Positions 31,896-40,768 are shown, counted from the stretch's first letter. The stretch is 64,000 nucleotides of DNA from ZC4RG17 sp036380875 (GCA_036380875.1 DASVDX010000001.1:103376-167375); one strand, 5' to 3'. Notes: generated by a model from the letters alone, not told the origin. A program made the numbers and translations.

Positions 31896-33038
31896 ATGTG
31901 GCTCCTCGATCCCGACGTGACATACCTCAACCACGGCTCCTTCGGAGCGACGCCGATCCGCGTACTCGAAGACCAGAGCGACTGGCGGCGGAGGATGGAG
32001 GCCAACCCGATGAGGTTCTTCGACGAGGAGTATCACCCGGCGTTGGCCGAGGCCCGTCGCCGCCTCTGTGACTTCGTCGGCTGCGACGAGGAGAACACGG
32101 TGTTGCTCACGAACGCCACCAAGGGCGTCAACGTCGTGCTCTCCTCCCTGCCGTTGGGTCCGGGAGACGAGATCGTCATCACCGACCACGAGTACGTGAG
32201 TTGCCGTAACGCCGCCTACGCCTGGGCGGCCCGGACCGGGGCCCGGGTCGTGGAAGTCCCGATCCCGTTTCCACCGACCTCCCCGAAGACCGTGGTCGAG
32301 CAGATCATGACCGCCGTCGGAGCGAACACCCGGCTGGTCATCGTCGACCACGTCACCTCCCCGACCGCCCTCATCTTTCCCGTCGAAGCGATCGTCGCCG
32401 CCCTCGAGCCCGAAGTGCCAGTCTTGATCGACGGCGCTCACGCTCCGGGCATGCTGCCCTTGAACATCTCGTCCCTGGGCGCCTCCTTCTACGTCGGTAA
32501 TCTCCACAAGTGGGTCTGTGCCCCCAAGGGGGCGGCGTTCCTGAATGTGGCCGAGCGCCACGTCGAGATGATCCAGCCGCTGGTGGTGAGCCACGCCTCG
32601 GGGGCGAACGCCGCGACGGCGCCGAGGCTGCACGCTCTGTTCGACTGGGCCGGCACCGACGACCCGTCGGCCCGCCTGGCGGTTCCCGCCGCGCTCGACA
32701 CGATGAGCAACGCTCACCCGGACGGGTGGGAGGGGGTCCGCTCCGCCAACCACACGTTGGTGATGGAAGGGCGGCGGATCGTGACAGAAGCTCTCGGCCT
32801 CGATCCGGGCGCGGGGGAGGAGTGGATCGGATCAATGGCCACGGTGGTGCTTCCGGGGGAGCCCGAGGAGGGCAGCATGATGGACGAGCTCACTGTCCGG
32901 TTGCGTCACAACCACGCCATCGAGGTGCCCGTCCAGAACTGGAACCGCCGGCGTCTGCTGCGGCTGTCGGCCCAGCGTTACAACCGGCTCGACGACTACC
33001 GCCGCCTGGTCGACGCCCTCATCGACGAGCTCGACTGA
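31896..33038 (+). CDS. Class V aminotransferase-fold PLP enzyme (isopenicillin-N-epimerase-like)
   Basis: 380 residues. The opening Y-L-N-H-G-S-F-G-A-T is the substrate loop typical of the isopenicillin N epimerase/cysteine desulfurase branch; D in I-D-G-A-H-A-P-G-M binds the PLP ring and K205 in N-L-H-K-W is the PLP lysine. Members include epimerases, ergothioneine C-S lyase EgtE and uncharacterised lyases; nothing here separates these. No beta-lactam or ergothioneine genes are nearby. It directly follows the RNB gene (2 bases) and is convergent with the HTH regulator of the ABC exporter. Confidence 0.9.
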   Translation: MWLLDPDVTYLNHGSFGATPIRVLEDQSDWRRRMEANPMRFFDEEYHPALAEARRRLCDFVGCDEENTVLLTNATKGVNVVLSSLPLGPGDEIVITDHEYVSCRNAAYAWAARTGARVVEVPIPFPPTSPKTVVEQIMTAVGANTRLVIVDHVTSPTALIFPVEAIVAALEPEVPVLIDGAHAPGMLPLNISSLGASFYVGNLHKWVCAPKGAAFLNVAERHVEMIQPLVVSHASGANAATAPRLHALFDWAGTDDPSARLAVPAALDTMSNAHPDGWEGVRSANHTLVMEGRRIVTEALGLDPGAGEEWIGSMATVVLPGEPEEGSMMDELTVRLRHNHAIEVPVQNWNRRRLLRLSAQRYNRLDDYRRLVDALIDELD

Positions 33039-33041
33039 AGG

Positions 33042-33281
33042 TCAGCCCGACTGCGCCTCGCTCCCGAGGCGGGCGAACGGCTCCAGTGAGAACACCACCT
33101 CGACCGGGACGTCGAAGTAGGCGGCGATCCGCAAGGCCAGGTGGAGGCTGGGAGAGTATTCGCCCCGCTCCAGGTACCCGATCGTCTGGTAGTGGACACC
33201 GAGTGCCTCGGCCAGTTGACGACGCGAGATCCCCCGCTCGGCGCGGAGCATCGCGATCCGGTTGTAGACCGCCTCGCTCAT
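33042..33281 (-). CDS. Small Xre-type HTH regulator
   Basis: 79 residues: almost entirely a helix-turn-helix of the Cro/CI type with R-R-Q-L-A-E-A-L-G-V-H-Y-Q-T-I-G-Y-L-E-R-G, followed by a short helix and an F-D-V-P-V-E-V-V-F-S-L-E-P-F segment. Matches the small regulators often encoded at the 3' end of ABC-2 exporter operons. The ATG at 33281 overlaps the permease stop (ATGA), so it is the last gene of the three-gene operon. It probably represses the operon promoter at 35074-35103. Confidence 0.92.
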   Translation of the reverse strand: MSEAVYNRIAMLRAERGISRRQLAEALGVHYQTIGYLERGEYSPSLHLALRIAAYFDVPVEVVFSLEPFARLGSEAQSG

Positions 33282-34132
33282 CGGACCCACTGCAGCAATT
33301 CCTCGCGCGCTGTCTGCACCTGTGAGCCCGATTGGCGCTCGGCCATGCGCCGCAGCACCCGCGGGGCGAGAGCCAGCCCCACCACCGCCCAGGCGGCCAA
33401 GACCAGCACCGTCTCGAGGGTACGCCATGAGCCACCGATCTCGAGTGCGGCGGCCGCCTCAGGCAAGAACGCCGAGCGCATGCCCAGCCCGAGCCAGTAC
33501 ATCGGGAAGACCTGGGCGAGGGTCTGGACCCATCCCCATAGGTTGGTGAGCGGGAAGAAGATCCCCGAGATCCCGAACAGGGCCATCATCGGGAGCATCC
33601 CCCAGGTGCCCGCCTTCTGGACGCCAGGGATCAACGATCCCATGACCAGTCCGATCGGCAGCACGGCGGGAATGGCCAGAGCCGACACCCACAGGATTTT
33701 CAGCCATCCGCCGATCGTCTCCGGGGCGACGCCATCGAAGAGAAGCAGACTCGGGACCAGGATCACCGCGATGGACGGCAGGATCTGGGCGGTCTGGTAC
33801 ACCACCTGCCCGGCGACGTACCCCGCCATGCCGTGGGGGGCTGCCTTGTAGCGGAGCAGCGTCCCGTCCTCTTTCTCCATCGCCAGGGTGGACAGCGGCC
33901 CCATGTAGAGGCCGAACACGAGCAGGGCGCCGAGGAGGCTCGGCAGCGTCACCTCCGCATAGCTCAGGAGTGAGTCGGCGAAGGTGTTGTTGCGGTTGAG
34001 CCACAGGTACCCGACGGCCAGTGCCGCGGTGAAGAGGTAGAACCACAGATCTTGAGGGCTCTTCAGGCTCAGGATGAACTCGGCCCATCCCCGGCGTAGC
34101 CCGTTGCGTATGGCGTGTGTGCGAGCGTTCAT
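33278..34132 (-). CDS. ABC-2 type exporter permease
   Basis: 284 residues with six membrane helices in the ABC-2 arrangement: helix 1 after W-F-Y-L-F-T-A-A-L, helix 2 after T-L-P-S-L-L-G-A, and a re-entrant pair near G-I-S-G-I-F-F-P-L-T-N before the last helix. The E-K-E-D-G-T-L-L-R-Y-K-A-A coupling segment between helices 2 and 3 is characteristic of drug/antibiotic ABC-2 exporters. The start ATG at 34132 overlaps the ATPase stop by 1 base. It pairs with the ATPase gene upstream. Substrate unknown. Confidence 0.92.
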   Translation of the reverse strand: MNARTHAIRNGLRRGWAEFILSLKSPQDLWFYLFTAALAVGYLWLNRNNTFADSLLSYAEVTLPSLLGALLVFGLYMGPLSTLAMEKEDGTLLRYKAAPHGMAGYVAGQVVYQTAQILPSIAVILVPSLLLFDGVAPETIGGWLKILWVSALAIPAVLPIGLVMGSLIPGVQKAGTWGMLPMMALFGISGIFFPLTNLWGWVQTLAQVFPMYWLGLGMRSAFLPEAAAALEIGGSWRTLETVLVLAAWAVVGLALAPRVLRRMAERQSGSQVQTAREELLQWVR

Positions 34133-35046
34133 CAGCCTGCCTCCGCGAAAGCGTCGATGGGGGCGATGCCCTGGCCGCTCTCGATGCTCTGGACCAGGGC
34201 GATGTAGGTGTCCTCGAGCGTCGCTCGCCGGACTTCCAGGTTCTCCACGTTCGGGTGACGCTGGAGGAGGTCCCTGACGAAGGCGGTGGCATCGCTGGTG
34301 GAGTGGACGAAATCCTGCCCGTTGAGGCTCCACTTCACCTGGGCGTCCCGGTTGACCCGGCGCGCCAGTTGGTCGGCGTTCCCGGCGGCCACGATCTTCC
34401 CCGTGGCGAGGATGAGGATGCGATCGGCGAGCTTGTCGGCTTCGTCGAGGTCGTGGGTGGTGAGGAGGACCGTCGTGTCCTCCATGTCGGTCAGACGATG
34501 GATCAAGTCGTGGAACTCGCGTCTCGCCTCGGGGTCGAAGCCGGCGGTGGGCTCGTCCAGGAACAGCAACTCGGGCCGGCCCACGATGCCGATCGCCACA
34601 TCCAGTCGACGGCGCTGGCCACCCGACAGGGTGCGGATCTTCTGATCGGCCAAGTTCTCGAGGCCCACCATTGCCAGCAGCTCGTCGACGTCGTAGGGTC
34701 GCGGACGCTCCGGCGTCGAGTACGGCGCGTAGTAGGTGCCCAGATGCGACAGAAAGGCGCGGGGCGTCCAGCGGCCATGGTCACGCCACGACTGGAGCAC
34801 GATCCCGATCCGGGCCCGCCAGTCCTCGTCGGCGTCCTCCGGGTCGGCCCCGAGCACCGTCACCTCACCGGCAGAACGCCGGCGGAAACCCTCCAGGATC
34901 TCGATCGTGGTCGTCTTGCCAGCGCCGTTGGGGCCCAGCAGGGCAACCACCTGACCCCGACGCACCTCGAAGTCGACCCCCGTGAGGACGTCGTTCTCCC
35001 CGTAGCGCATACGGAGGCCGCGGACTCGGATCACTTCCTCGGTCAT
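34132..35046 (-). CDS. ABC exporter ATP-binding protein
   Basis: 304 residues. Walker A G-P-N-G-A-G-K-T-T-T near residue 40, Q loop V-L-Q-S-W, signature L-S-G-G-Q-R-R-R near residue 140, Walker B L-L-F-L-D-E-P-T-A-G-F-D and the H-loop T-T-H-D. The C-terminal 80 residues are the extension found in DrrA/CcmA-type exporters. Start chosen at ATG 35046 because GAGG lies 5 bases upstream; GTG at 35052 is in frame but lacks a site. First gene of the ATPase-permease-HTH operon. Confidence 0.94.
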   Translation of the reverse strand: MTEEVIRVRGLRMRYGENDVLTGVDFEVRRGQVVALLGPNGAGKTTTIEILEGFRRRSAGEVTVLGADPEDADEDWRARIGIVLQSWRDHGRWTPRAFLSHLGTYYAPYSTPERPRPYDVDELLAMVGLENLADQKIRTLSGGQRRRLDVAIGIVGRPELLFLDEPTAGFDPEARREFHDLIHRLTDMEDTTVLLTTHDLDEADKLADRILILATGKIVAAGNADQLARRVNRDAQVKWSLNGQDFVHSTSDATAFVRDLLQRHPNVENLEVRRATLEDTYIALVQSIESGQGIAPIDAFAEAG

Positions 35047-35073
35047 CAGCACCTCGTATTGTCGGCGCTACGA

Positions 35074-35103
35074 ACGATAGCAGATGTGCTACATATCGTG
35101 CAA
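35074..35103 (-). promoter_or_regulatory. Promoter with dyad operator for ABC exporter operon
   Basis: On the minus strand TTGCAC (35098-35103), 18-base spacer and TATCGT (35074-35079). The spacer carries a TAGCA-GATG-TGCTA dyad (35078-35091), itself flanked by ACGAT and ATCGT. A repressor bound there would block the promoter; the operon-encoded HTH protein is the obvious candidate. Confidence 0.65.
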
Positions 35104-35133
35104 GGTGTTATACGGGCACCGCCAGATGGATGA

Positions 35134-36927
35134 TCAGGCGTAGAGCTGTTCGATCTCTTCCCGGTAGCGGGACGCCACCACGTTGCGCTTCACCTTGAGC
35201 GTGGGTGTCAACTCGTCACCCTCGATGGTGAAGTCGGTGGGCAGAATCCGGAACCGCCGGATCGACTCGGGACGCGAGACGGCCTTGTTGGCTTCGTCGA
35301 CCGCCTCCTGGATCGCCTCCAGGAGCTTCGGATGCTCCAGAGCCTGCTCCAGGGGCAGGTCGATCTCTTCCCGCTCCGCCCACCGGGGGTACTCCTCGGC
35401 GTCGATCGTGATCAGTGCGGCGATGTAGGGGCGGTCGTCTCCCACCACCATCGCCTGGCTGATCAGCGGATGAGCGCGGAGCCGGTCTTCGAGCACTGCC
35501 GGGGCCACGTTCTTGCCGCCGGCGGTGACGATGATCTCCTTCTTCCGCCCTGTGATCCGGATGTAGCCGTCCTCGTCCATCGTCCCGACGTCACCGGTGG
35601 CGAACCAGCCGTCCTCCTTGAGGACGTCGTCGGTGGCCTCCGGGTTGTTCCAGTAGCCCCGGAACACCATGTCACCTTTGAGGAGGATCTCGCCGTCTTC
35701 GGCGATGGCAGCGGACGCCCCCGGAACCGGTTGGCCGACGGTGCCGATCTTCACCCGGCCCGGCGGGTTGACGGCGGACGCCGCCGATGTCTCGGTCAAG
35801 CCGTAGCCCTCGAGGACGGTGATGCCGATGCCGCTGAAGAAGTAGCCCAGACGCTCGCCGAGGCCGGCGCCACCGCTGATGCAGTACTGGACCCGCCCGC
35901 CGAGGGCATCACGCAGCTTCTTGTAGACGAGACGGTCGAAGATTCCGTGGAGGAGCCGCGTGCCTGCCCGCACCTTGCCCTGCTCACGCTGGCGCGCATA
36001 GTTGCCCGCCACCTTGGCGGCCAGCTCGAAGATCCTCCCCTTGCCCTCATCCGCCGCCTTCTGCGCCGCCGAGTTGTACACCTTCTCGAAGACCCGGGGA
36101 ACGGAGAAGAGCCACGTGGGCCGTACGAGCGCCAGTTCCTCGGTCAGCTTGTCGAGGCCGGTGCTGTAGGCGATCTTGGCGCCGGTGGCGACCGAGCCCA
36201 CCTGGACGATGCGGGCGAAGCTGTGCGCCAACGGCAAGAACATGAGGGTGACGGCGTCCGGGTGGAGGACCTCGGTCAATACCGACTTGGCTTGGGTGAC
36301 GGTCCACACGAAGTTGCGGACCGTGAGCTCGCAGCCCTTGGGCATGCCCGTCGTGCCCGACGTGTAGACCAGCGTCGCCAGATCCTGCTGGGTCACGGAC
36401 TGGGCCCGCTCCATCACCTGTTCGTCTGTGACCTGCTCCCCGCGGGCCAGGAGGTCATCGAGGCCATCCTCGATGACGAACACCTCGGGATCCATGTCGA
36501 CGTCGGAGAGGGCGTTGTCGAGCACCTTGCGGCGTTCGTCGTCCCCGCAGATGACGACGGAGGCGCCCGAATCGGTGACGATCCACTTGACCTGCTCGGC
36601 CGAGGACGTTTCGTAGATCGTGACCGTGGCACACCCGGCCGCCCAGATGGCATAGTCGAGCAGGGTGAACTCGTAGCGGGTCGGGGAGAACAGACACACG
36701 CGGCTGCCGGGCTCGAGGCCCATGCCGATCAGACCGGCAGCGAGTCGGCGAACGCGCGCCGCCATCTCGCCATACGTGATCGGCACGAACTCGTTTCCCT
36801 GGCGATAGAGAAGGATCGGCTCGTTGGGCGTGTCCTTCTCCCGGCGCCACAGCTCGGTGGTGAGGTTTTCGTTGGGGTCGGGCTCCACCCCGCCAGGGGT
36901 GGTGAACTGGCGCGTGAGCGTGGGCAT
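35134..36927 (-). CDS. Long-chain acyl-CoA synthetase (FadD15-like)
   Basis: 597 residues of the AMP-forming ligase family. The P-loop T-S-G-T-T-G-M-P-K-G is near residue 180, the adenylate motif E-G-Y-G-L-T-E-T near residue 340, and the hinge G-R-K-K-E-I-I-V-T near 457; the C-terminal catalytic lysine is in T-P-T-L-K-V-K-R. Length and motifs match long-chain fatty acyl-CoA synthetases that feed beta-oxidation or lipid synthesis. ATG 36927 is used because a TAGGCT -10 lies 7 bases before it; the open frame extends upstream into the divergent gene. Divergent from the dehydrogenase gene at 36998. Confidence 0.94.
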   Translation of the reverse strand: MPTLTRQFTTPGGVEPDPNENLTTELWRREKDTPNEPILLYRQGNEFVPITYGEMAARVRRLAAGLIGMGLEPGSRVCLFSPTRYEFTLLDYAIWAAGCATVTIYETSSAEQVKWIVTDSGASVVICGDDERRKVLDNALSDVDMDPEVFVIEDGLDDLLARGEQVTDEQVMERAQSVTQQDLATLVYTSGTTGMPKGCELTVRNFVWTVTQAKSVLTEVLHPDAVTLMFLPLAHSFARIVQVGSVATGAKIAYSTGLDKLTEELALVRPTWLFSVPRVFEKVYNSAAQKAADEGKGRIFELAAKVAGNYARQREQGKVRAGTRLLHGIFDRLVYKKLRDALGGRVQYCISGGAGLGERLGYFFSGIGITVLEGYGLTETSAASAVNPPGRVKIGTVGQPVPGASAAIAEDGEILLKGDMVFRGYWNNPEATDDVLKEDGWFATGDVGTMDEDGYIRITGRKKEIIVTAGGKNVAPAVLEDRLRAHPLISQAMVVGDDRPYIAALITIDAEEYPRWAEREEIDLPLEQALEHPKLLEAIQEAVDEANKAVSRPESIRRFRILPTDFTIEGDELTPTLKVKRNVVASRYREEIEQLYA

Positions 36928-36934
36928 GACCTTG

Positions 36935-36940
36935 AGCCTA
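36935..36940 (-). promoter_or_regulatory. Leaderless -10 element of acyl-CoA synthetase gene
   Basis: TAGGCT on the minus strand, 7 bases before the ATG at 36927. Confidence 0.5.
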
Positions 36941-36984
36941 GGAGAAAAAATGCGCCCGTGATTAGGGGAGTTGGTCCCGAGACC

Positions 36985-36990
36985 TAGCAT
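36985..36990 (+). promoter_or_regulatory. Leaderless -10 element of beta-hydroxyacid dehydrogenase gene
   Basis: TAGCAT, 7 bases before the ATG at 36998. TTAGGG at 36962-36967 with a 17-base spacer could be the -35. Confidence 0.55.
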
Positions 36991-36997
36991 CCGCCCC

Positions 36998-37879
36998 ATG
37001 GCACCTGTCGGGTTCATCGGTATCGGGATCATGGGCTCGGGCATGGCGCGCAACCTGGTCGCCGCCGGCCACGACGTCGTGGTGTGGAATCGGACGCGCT
37101 CCAAGGCAGAGGCGATCGAATCGGCCACCGTCGCCGACTCGCCCGCCGACGTCGCCCGCCGCTGCGAGATCGTCACGATCTGTGTTTCCGACACCCCCGA
37201 CGTCGTGGAAGTGGTGGAGGGTGGGGCGGGGGTCCTGGCCGGGGCGAGCGAAGGCACCCTGATCGTCGACCATTCCACCATCAGCCCGTCGGCGACGATC
37301 GACCTCGCCGCCCGCTGCTCCGAATCCGGCGTGAGCTGGATAGACGCCCCCGTTTCCGGCGGCTCCGAAGGTGCCGCCCGCGGCACCCTTTCGGTGATGG
37401 TGGGCGGGAAAGCCGCCGACCTGGAGCGCGCCCGCCCCTACATGGAGGCCTACTCGTCGTCCATCACCCACGTGGGCCCGGTCGGTGCCGGGCAGACGGT
37501 CAAGCTGGTCAACCAGGTCCTGGTGGTCATCAACCAACTCGCCGCCTCGGAGGCTCTGCTCCTCGCCCAAGCCGCCGGCGTCGACCTGAAAGCGGCGCTG
37601 GAGGCGGTGGAGGGAGGGGCGGCCGGCTCGTGGATGCTGTCCAACCGCGGTCCGCAGATGATCGAGCGCGACTGGCGGCCCGGCTTCACGATCGACCTCC
37701 AGCAGAAGGACTTGCGACTCGTCCTCGAAGCGGCCGATGAGTTGGGAGTCGCCCTTCCGGGCACGGCACTGGTGTTCCAGCTCTACCGGGCGTTGCAGCG
37801 TCGAGGACTCGGGTCCGAGGGAAACCACGCACTCGTCAAGGCGCTCGAAGAGCTGAACGGTCTGAGGCTGGGCGACTGA
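36998..37879 (+). CDS. Beta-hydroxyacid dehydrogenase (3-hydroxyisobutyrate dehydrogenase-like)
   Basis: 293 residues. N-terminal NAD(P) motif G-F-I-G-I-G-I-M-G-S-G-M (5-16), substrate loop D-A-P-V-S-G-G-S-E-G-A (117-127) and catalytic K169 in G-A-G-Q-T-V-K-L-V-N-Q. This defines the 3-hydroxyisobutyrate / tartronate-semialdehyde / glyoxylate reductase family; which oxidation is catalysed cannot be decided. Valine breakdown is possible, since fatty-acid and branched-chain style genes are nearby. Two bases separate its stop from that of the KefB-like antiporter, convergent. Confidence 0.92.
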   Translation: MAPVGFIGIGIMGSGMARNLVAAGHDVVVWNRTRSKAEAIESATVADSPADVARRCEIVTICVSDTPDVVEVVEGGAGVLAGASEGTLIVDHSTISPSATIDLAARCSESGVSWIDAPVSGGSEGAARGTLSVMVGGKAADLERARPYMEAYSSSITHVGPVGAGQTVKLVNQVLVVINQLAASEALLLAQAAGVDLKAALEAVEGGAAGSWMLSNRGPQMIERDWRPGFTIDLQQKDLRLVLEAADELGVALPGTALVFQLYRALQRRGLGSEGNHALVKALEELNGLRLGD

Positions 37880-37880
37880 C

Positions 37881-39674
37881 TCAATTGAGGGCGTCGACGC
37901 CTGCCATGGCCATGGCCCGTTTGGGGTCCGTGGTCACATAGATGACCGTGTCTCCCGGATCGATGTCTCCTGTGAACGGCTTCACCTCGCCGGTGCGAAC
38001 CACGGCGAGGGGAAGGACCTCACGGCTGGCCCGGGTGAGCCACGACGTGTCCTCGTCTCCTTCCACGACGTATTCGCGTTTCGTCGCCGAGCCGGAGGCC
38101 AGCTCGTAGTCCCACGCCATGATGTCCACGTCTCCGGGGAACAGTCGCCTGACTCCGGCCTCCTCGAGGATGGCGCCGAACGAGTTCGCCTCGGCGTCGC
38201 TGACCAGCATCGCCACTTCACCGACTCCCTGATCGTTGGCCAGCTGGGCAGCGAGCACGTTGACCTCGTTGTTGGGGGTGACAGCGATCAGCGAGGCGGC
38301 GTTCTCGATCCCTGCTGCGCTCAGTGTCTGTTCCTCGATCGCCGACCCGAACACCGTTCGGAGGCCAATGGCCCGCGCAGCTGCCAGGTTGCCGCGGTTG
38401 GTGTCGACGACTGTGACCGGCTCGTGCTCCGCCAGGATCCGACCCAACTCGCGGGCGACGGGGCCGGCGCCGATGACGATGACTCCCTCGCGACTTCCCA
38501 CCTTCACCAACTCGCCCCGCCGGCGGAGCCACCGGACACCCTTGGTGAGCAGGATCGGGACCGTGGCGGTGGTGATGATCGCCATGAACACGAGGATCGA
38601 GAACGTTTCCTGGTCGATGGTGCCCTGGGCGAGAGCGATCTCGGCGACGATGATCTCCACGGCTCCCCGGCCGTTCATGCCTCCTCCTACGACCACACCC
38701 TCCCGCCAGGGCTGTCGGCCCAGGACGTAGAACAGGGTCGTCCCGAAGATCTTTCCCAGTGTGGCGACGACGATGACGGCGAGGACGAGCAGCAGGTCTG
38801 TCCGGAACACGCTGAAGCGGACCTGGAAGCCGGCCGTGACGAAAAACACCGGGGCCAGCAATCCCAGCGAGACCGTGGACAACATGCGCTGGACGTCACG
38901 GCTGAGGCGGAAACCCATCGCCCGCTCGGACAGGAACAGCCCGGCGACGAACGCCCCCAGCACTGAATGCAGGCCGGCGAGTTCTGCGGCCCACCCGAAG
39001 AGGACGCCGACGATCACGACGGCCAAGAAGGCGCTGCCGCGTTCCAGGCGGGAGAGAAGGGACGAAAGACGTGGCACGAGCCAGAGGCCGACGAGGGCGG
39101 CCGCCAGGCCGAAGGCGACGGCCTTGAGGCCTGCCACACCGGCGCTCGCCCAGGTGAAGGCCGCGCCTTCTGTGCCGATGACGGCAGCGAACACGACCAG
39201 CACCGTGAGATCGGAGATCAGCGCGGCTGCCATGAGGACGTAGGCGACACGCGTGTCGAGGATGCGCAGGTCGACCAGGATCCGGGATTTGGTGGCCAGG
39301 GATGTCACGCCCATGGCCAAGCCAACGAAGAGAGCCTCGAGGACGGTGTGCCCGGTGGCCGCCATGAGCAGGTAGCCGAGCCCGGCCGGAACGACGAAGC
39401 CGCCGACCGCTGCCATCAGGCCGGGCACGGATGCCCGGCGCAGGTCCGACAGGTCGAGGTGCATGCCGATGTACAGCATCATCAGCAGCACGCCGGCCTC
39501 GCCGAGGATGGTGAGCAGGTCGGAGCCCCCGACCCATCCAAGAGCGGGCGGGCCGATGATCATCCCCGCGATCAGCTCTCCGAGGATCGCCGGATAGCCG
39601 AGTCGTGTGGCTAGCCGTCCCCCGGCCAGTGCTGCCGCCAGCACGACGGCGAGAGAGAACAGGTCACCGTGCAA
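37881..39674 (-). CDS. CPA2 cation/proton antiporter with TrkA-N and RCK-C domains (KefB/KefC-like)
   Basis: 597 residues. Residues 1-385 are a 12-13 helix sodium/proton-exchanger domain, with G-E-L-I-A-G-M-I-I-G-P near residue 32; the nucleotide-binding TrkA-N domain starts at I-V-I-G-A-G-P-V-A-R-E-L near 395, and a C-terminal RCK domain closes the protein. The layout matches potassium efflux or K+/H+ antiporters gated by nucleotide binding. Start is TTG at 39674 with AGGGGG 8-9 bases upstream. The short leader begins with a hairpin. Convergent with the dehydrogenase gene. Confidence 0.92.
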   Translation of the reverse strand: MHGDLFSLAVVLAAALAGGRLATRLGYPAILGELIAGMIIGPPALGWVGGSDLLTILGEAGVLLMMLYIGMHLDLSDLRRASVPGLMAAVGGFVVPAGLGYLLMAATGHTVLEALFVGLAMGVTSLATKSRILVDLRILDTRVAYVLMAAALISDLTVLVVFAAVIGTEGAAFTWASAGVAGLKAVAFGLAAALVGLWLVPRLSSLLSRLERGSAFLAVVIVGVLFGWAAELAGLHSVLGAFVAGLFLSERAMGFRLSRDVQRMLSTVSLGLLAPVFFVTAGFQVRFSVFRTDLLLVLAVIVVATLGKIFGTTLFYVLGRQPWREGVVVGGGMNGRGAVEIIVAEIALAQGTIDQETFSILVFMAIITTATVPILLTKGVRWLRRRGELVKVGSREGVIVIGAGPVARELGRILAEHEPVTVVDTNRGNLAAARAIGLRTVFGSAIEEQTLSAAGIENAASLIAVTPNNEVNVLAAQLANDQGVGEVAMLVSDAEANSFGAILEEAGVRRLFPGDVDIMAWDYELASGSATKREYVVEGDEDTSWLTRASREVLPLAVVRTGEVKPFTGDIDPGDTVIYVTTDPKRAMAMAGVDALN

Positions 39675-39701
39675 GTGGGCGCCCCCTTTCCGTCACTGGA
39701 C

Positions 39702-39725
39702 AGCGCGAGGCGCTCGCCCACGCTA
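39702..39725 (-). promoter_or_regulatory. Promoter and 5' hairpin of KefB-like gene
   Basis: TAGCGT (39720-39725, minus strand) is the likely -10. The mRNA would start at about 39714 and open with the hairpin AGCGC-CTC-GCGCT (39702-39714). In addition GTGGGCG (39715-39721) can pair with CGCCCAC next to the TTG codon, but mostly lies before the expected start. Confidence 0.4.
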
Positions 39726-39751
39726 GTTGTGTTTCCTCCGGCTTTCGAAGG

Positions 39752-40696
39752 TCAGCGGCCGTTCGCAGAGAAATGCTGATAGTCCTTCAGCGATGACCAA
39801 CGCCCTCCCCATCCCCATCCGATGCGGTCGAAAGCCTGGGTGACGACATCGCCTTCGCGGATCATCCCCGGCAACTCTCGATCCCGGTCCAGGTAGTCGC
39901 CGGCGAGTTCGGGGAGCACGACGTCGCCCCGCACATAGGGGTTGTGGAAGGGATTGATGTCGATGGCGCGCCCGAAGGCGTGCTCCGACCAGTTCTGACC
40001 GCCAGTCACCGGACGGCAGACGAACATCGTGGTGTCATTGCCATCGCCCGTCGGCGGCGCGTCGAGGTCCTGTCGAGAGGCGACACGCATCTGCTCGATC
40101 GGGAATCGCTCCTCGTAGAGGGCGCGAAAGACGTCCACGATGTCCTCGGCGACCGACGCCGCCAGCAGCAGTTCGCCTGTGTGATCGCGGCCGTCGAAGC
40201 CGACGAACGTCACCGTGACGTAGGCGAGGTCGTCGACGCCCACCGGGCACTCCTCGCTCCACGTCGACCGCTGCAGCACGTCCTCCGGCACCGGCCCGAT
40301 CGTGGCGTGGAAACCGGGCTCCTCCGGTGGGGGTAGGAGATCCCTCGTCACGAATCGCCGGTCCGAAAGCTCGGGCGGTGTGTCCACGGGAAGTGGATTC
40401 CCGGCTTCGTCTACCTCGAGCGGGCGAGTCCCCAGCCAGTCTGGTGGCTCGGTGACCCCATCCGGAAGGATGGTCGTCGTGGTCGACGAGGTCGTGGTCG
40501 AGCTCGGCGTCGTGGTCGTCGTTGTGATGGTCGTCGTTGTGGTGGTAGTCGCGGTGACCGTTGTGGTTGGAGCGGTCGCGGTCGTGGTAGGCGCGGCGGT
40601 CACTGGGGGAGCTGAAGTCACGGTGTCGACTGACGGTGGGGGAGATGCCGAGGCGCAGGCGGCGACCAAGACACACAGGACGACTGAGCGGCGCAC
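39752..40696 (-). CDS. Lipoprotein with M15-type (D-alanyl-D-alanine carboxypeptidase-like) domain
   Basis: 314 residues. A lipobox L-V-A-A-C14 near the N-terminus anchors the protein. A long Thr/Ser/Pro-rich linker runs to residue 78. The C-terminal domain (about 170-312) has the zinc-peptidase motif S-E-H-A-F-G-R-A-I-D-I-N (H and D ligands) and the late D-Y-Q-H-F histidine, as in the M15C/VanY-like peptidases. The expected role is trimming peptidoglycan peptides outside the membrane. Start is GTG at 40696. The linker is likely a flexible, possibly glycosylated stalk. Confidence 0.9.
   Translation of the reverse strand: MRRSVVLCVLVAACASASPPPSVDTVTSAPPVTAAPTTTATAPTTTVTATTTTTTTITTTTTTPSSTTTSSTTTTILPDGVTEPPDWLGTRPLEVDEAGNPLPVDTPPELSDRRFVTRDLLPPPEEPGFHATIGPVPEDVLQRSTWSEECPVGVDDLAYVTVTFVGFDGRDHTGELLLAASVAEDIVDVFRALYEERFPIEQMRVASRQDLDAPPTGDGNDTTMFVCRPVTGGQNWSEHAFGRAIDINPFHNPYVRGDVVLPELAGDYLDRDRELPGMIREGDVVTQAFDRIGWGWGGRWSSLKDYQHFSANGR
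40463..40609 (-). repeat. Thr-codon low-complexity repeat
   Basis: Imperfect ACN repeats (read GTN on the plus strand) encoding the Thr-rich stalk of the M15 lipoprotein; runs of up to seven threonines. Confidence 0.75.
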
Positions 40697-40733
40697 GGAA
40701 CTCAGGTTGCCAGGTGTCGCCGTTTAAGTGGGG

Positions 40734-40763
40734 GAGCCGGGAGCCGACGGAGGCCCCCGGCTC
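40734..40763 (-). terminator. Hairpin after COG4315 lipoprotein gene
   Basis: GAGCCGGG (40734-40741) pairs with CCCGGCTC (40756-40763), extended by GCC/GGC inside. It lies 6 bases past the stop of the gene that ends at 40769. No clean T-run follows, so strength is uncertain. Confidence 0.5.
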
Positions 40764-40768
40764 CGGGT

